From Nitrososphaerota archaeon (GTDB lineage: Archaea > Thermoproteota > Nitrososphaeria > Nitrososphaerales > CADDZS01): a stretch of DNA of 6,777 bases. The notes beneath the pieces are model-generated. The model was not told where the DNA came from, did no database searches, and saw only the letters and a list, made by a program, of their open reading frames with translations. The stretch covers positions 1-6,777 of the forward strand of contig JAPCJV010000097.1 of NCBI GenBank assembly GCA_027886785.1, written 5' to 3'. Positions 5,994 to 6,777 of the stretch are shown piece by piece (position 1 is the first letter of the stretch; every line of letters starts with the position of its first letter). The translations under genes were made by a program, and so were the position numbers.

Positions 5994-6624
5994 TGGAAGC
6001 CTTCGATTGCGCGGCCGATAGCGTCGCTTCATCCTTAACTTCGAGGAAGGAATCGAGCTCCGGATCTAGCTCGGTAAGTTCATCCTCAACAGAGACGTAT
6101 TTTATGTCGAAAATCTGTTCGATCAAAGATCCCATCACGGTTTCGATGTTTTTGTCTGAAGACGATGGTAGGGAGGATACTAGTCGCACCAGCGTATTGT
6201 TTCTATACACAGCGAGGAGCGGTTCCAGCTTCCCACTTTTCCACTTCGGAATGGAAAGGTCGAAACCTCGAGCATTCTCGTACAAATACAGTGCCACGTT
6301 CGGTTTCAACAGAGGAGCTCTTTCTGTTACGAGTAGAGTATGTTCGGCGCGCGATGACCTAAACGCTTTGAATAGGGTCGCAGAGCTACTCTCTCCCTTT
6401 TGAGTCGTGAGAACTTTTGCGCCAAACGGCGATATTCCCTCAACGAGAGATAGCTTAGGTTCGCTTGCAAAAACTACGCTTAATTCATCAGCAACAGTCC
6501 ACACAGAATCTAGCACATACTCAAGCAGCGTTCCTTTTTCATCCGGAGAAAAATGTCTGGAGATCGTTTTTTCTTCCATTCCGCTCGCAAAAATTACGGC
6601 TCCTCGCAGGCTGGTTTCTACCAA
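5965..6624 (-). CDS. Divergent MobA-like nucleotidyltransferase-fold protein
   Basis: Probable member of the MobA-like NTP transferase fold, whose active members attach GMP or CMP to molybdopterin. What supports this in the 219 residues: a first strand AVIFASG (9-15), LLEYVLDSVWTVADELSVVFAS (33-54) matching the PLLExVL..L..VADEVVVV segment, ATLFKAFRSSRAEHTLLVT (82-100), PKWKSGKLEPLLAVYRN (126-142) matching the GxLxPLHAVYRR motif, and a final FLEVKDEATL (193-202) resembling the FxNINTPEDL close. What is missing: the LAGGxSxRMGxxK nucleotide loop is replaced by FASGMEEKTISRHFS, and the metal-binding ACDMPF by VTERAPLL. The protein may not transfer nucleotides as usual. The start is TTG at 6624, with an in-frame TGA at 6634-6636. 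The next ATG (residue 16) would remove the first strand. The fold assignment is an inference from partial motifs. Confidence 0.65.
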   Translation of the reverse strand: MVETSLRGAVIFASGMEEKTISRHFSPDEKGTLLEYVLDSVWTVADELSVVFASEPKLSLVEGISPFGAKVLTTQKGESSSATLFKAFRSSRAEHTLLVTERAPLLKPNVALYLYENARGFDLSIPKWKSGKLEPLLAVYRNNTLVRLVSSLPSSSDKNIETVMGSLIEQIFDIKYVSVEDELTELDPELDSFLEVKDEATLSAAQSKASIKGRATRAS

Positions 6625-6647
6625 ATCAGATATTCACCGACGAAAAA

Positions 6648-6664
6648 ATAATTTTCAAAATTAT
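6648..6664. promoter_or_regulatory. Perfect 17-bp AT-rich palindrome, operator or promoter candidate
   Basis: ATAATTTTCAAAATTAT has two 8-base arms around a single central C. It lies 24-40 bases before the TTG of the MobA-like gene, exactly where its TATA box would be for a leaderless or short-leader transcript. It could be the TATA element itself or an operator for a dimeric regulator covering it. Confidence 0.45.
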
Positions 6665-6690
6665 CGTAACGACAAAAGATGAAAATCTGG

Positions 6691-6698
6691 TATTTAAT
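6691..6698 (+). promoter_or_regulatory. TATA-like box TATTTAAT for the rightward gene
   Basis: TATTTAAT is centred about 30 bases before the ATG at 6725, the spacing expected for an archaeal TATA box driving an almost leaderless message. It is the best TATA-like sequence facing right in this intergenic region. Confidence 0.45.
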
Positions 6699-6703
6699 TC
6701 ATC

Positions 6704-6720
6704 AGAGCTCATCGAGCTCT
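6704..6720. repeat. Inverted repeat AGAGCTC-ATC-GAGCTCT
   Basis: Seven-base arms at 6704-6710 and 6714-6720 flank a 3-base centre. Since GAGCTC is itself a palindrome, the site is also a 9-base tandem repeat (GAGCTCATC, GAGCTCTTC). It lies between the TATA-like box and the ATG at 6725, a suitable place for a repressor site or a short 5' hairpin. Confidence 0.4.
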
Positions 6721-6724
6721 TCGC

Positions 6725-6777
6725 ATGCCCATTATAGTTATAAACGAACTTTCAAAGCTTTTCTTCAGAGCATCCCC
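6725..6777 (+). CDS. 5' end of a rightward gene, cut by the window edge
   Basis: ATG at 6725 opens a frame that stays open to the edge and begins MPIIVINELSKLFFRAS. A hydrophobic strand followed by a basic helix is protein-like and is vaguely reminiscent of the start of ABC-type ATPases, but 17 residues are too few to name a family. The case rests mainly on the TATA-like box 30 bases upstream and the divergent arrangement with the MobA-like gene. The competing reading on the other strand is a tail GDALKKSFESSFITIMGMRR followed by Ala-Arg and a stop at 6709-6711. Confidence 0.4.
   Translation, partial: MPIIVINELSKLFFRAS

Noticed and set aside
1..6777. CRISPR array, insertion sequence, tRNA or rRNA genes
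   Set aside because: No spaced direct repeats, transposase motifs, terminal inverted repeats or tRNA-like cloverleaf were seen anywhere in the window.

Overview
The window reads as archaeal DNA, most likely from the Thermoproteota/TACK side and possibly a heterotrophic thaumarchaeon-like lineage. The reasons are an LDH-type malate dehydrogenase, a fused ETF beta-alpha protein in a fix cluster, a stand-alone LarB, frequent TTG/GTG starts, weak Shine-Dalgarno signals and TATA-like boxes close upstream of starts. This placement is inferred from gene content only. Genes are tightly packed, with short or negative spacing.

Layout: (1) 1-45 may hold the last codons of an upstream gene. (2) 79-987 (+) is a complete malate dehydrogenase. 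(3) 984-4587 (-) is a fix/etf cluster transcribed leftwards in the order fixAB (ETF beta and alpha fused), fixC (ETF:quinone oxidoreductase-like flavoprotein) and fixX (ferredoxin-like). It meets the mdh gene tail to tail through a shared TTAA. fixC is interrupted by a one-base frameshift near 2041-2050. (4) A 60-bp AT-rich divergent promoter region separates fixAB from larB (4648-5475, +), an enzyme of nickel-pincer nucleotide synthesis. (5) 5476-5666 contains no gene I can support. (6) 5667-5993 (+) is a small protein of unknown function with one hydrophobic segment. It overlaps by 29 bp, tail to tail, with (7) 5965-6624 (-), a MobA-like nucleotidyltransferase-fold protein that has lost the usual catalytic signatures. 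(8) The last 150 bp are a second divergent promoter region with a perfect AT-rich palindrome, a TATA-like box, a GAGCTC inverted repeat and the probable first codons of a rightward gene running off the window.

Functionally, FixABCX complexes couple NADH oxidation to reduction of both quinone and low-potential ferredoxin by flavin-based electron bifurcation. The FixA half here carries the DG-E-T-x-QVGP type motif found in bifurcating ETFs. Malate dehydrogenase could supply the NADH. LarB points to a nickel-pincer cofactor made in this organism, but LarC, LarE and any LarA-type enzyme are not in the window. I did not find a wholly new system. The points most worth checking are the fixC frameshift, the degenerate MobA-like protein with its palindromic promoter, and the isolated larB.
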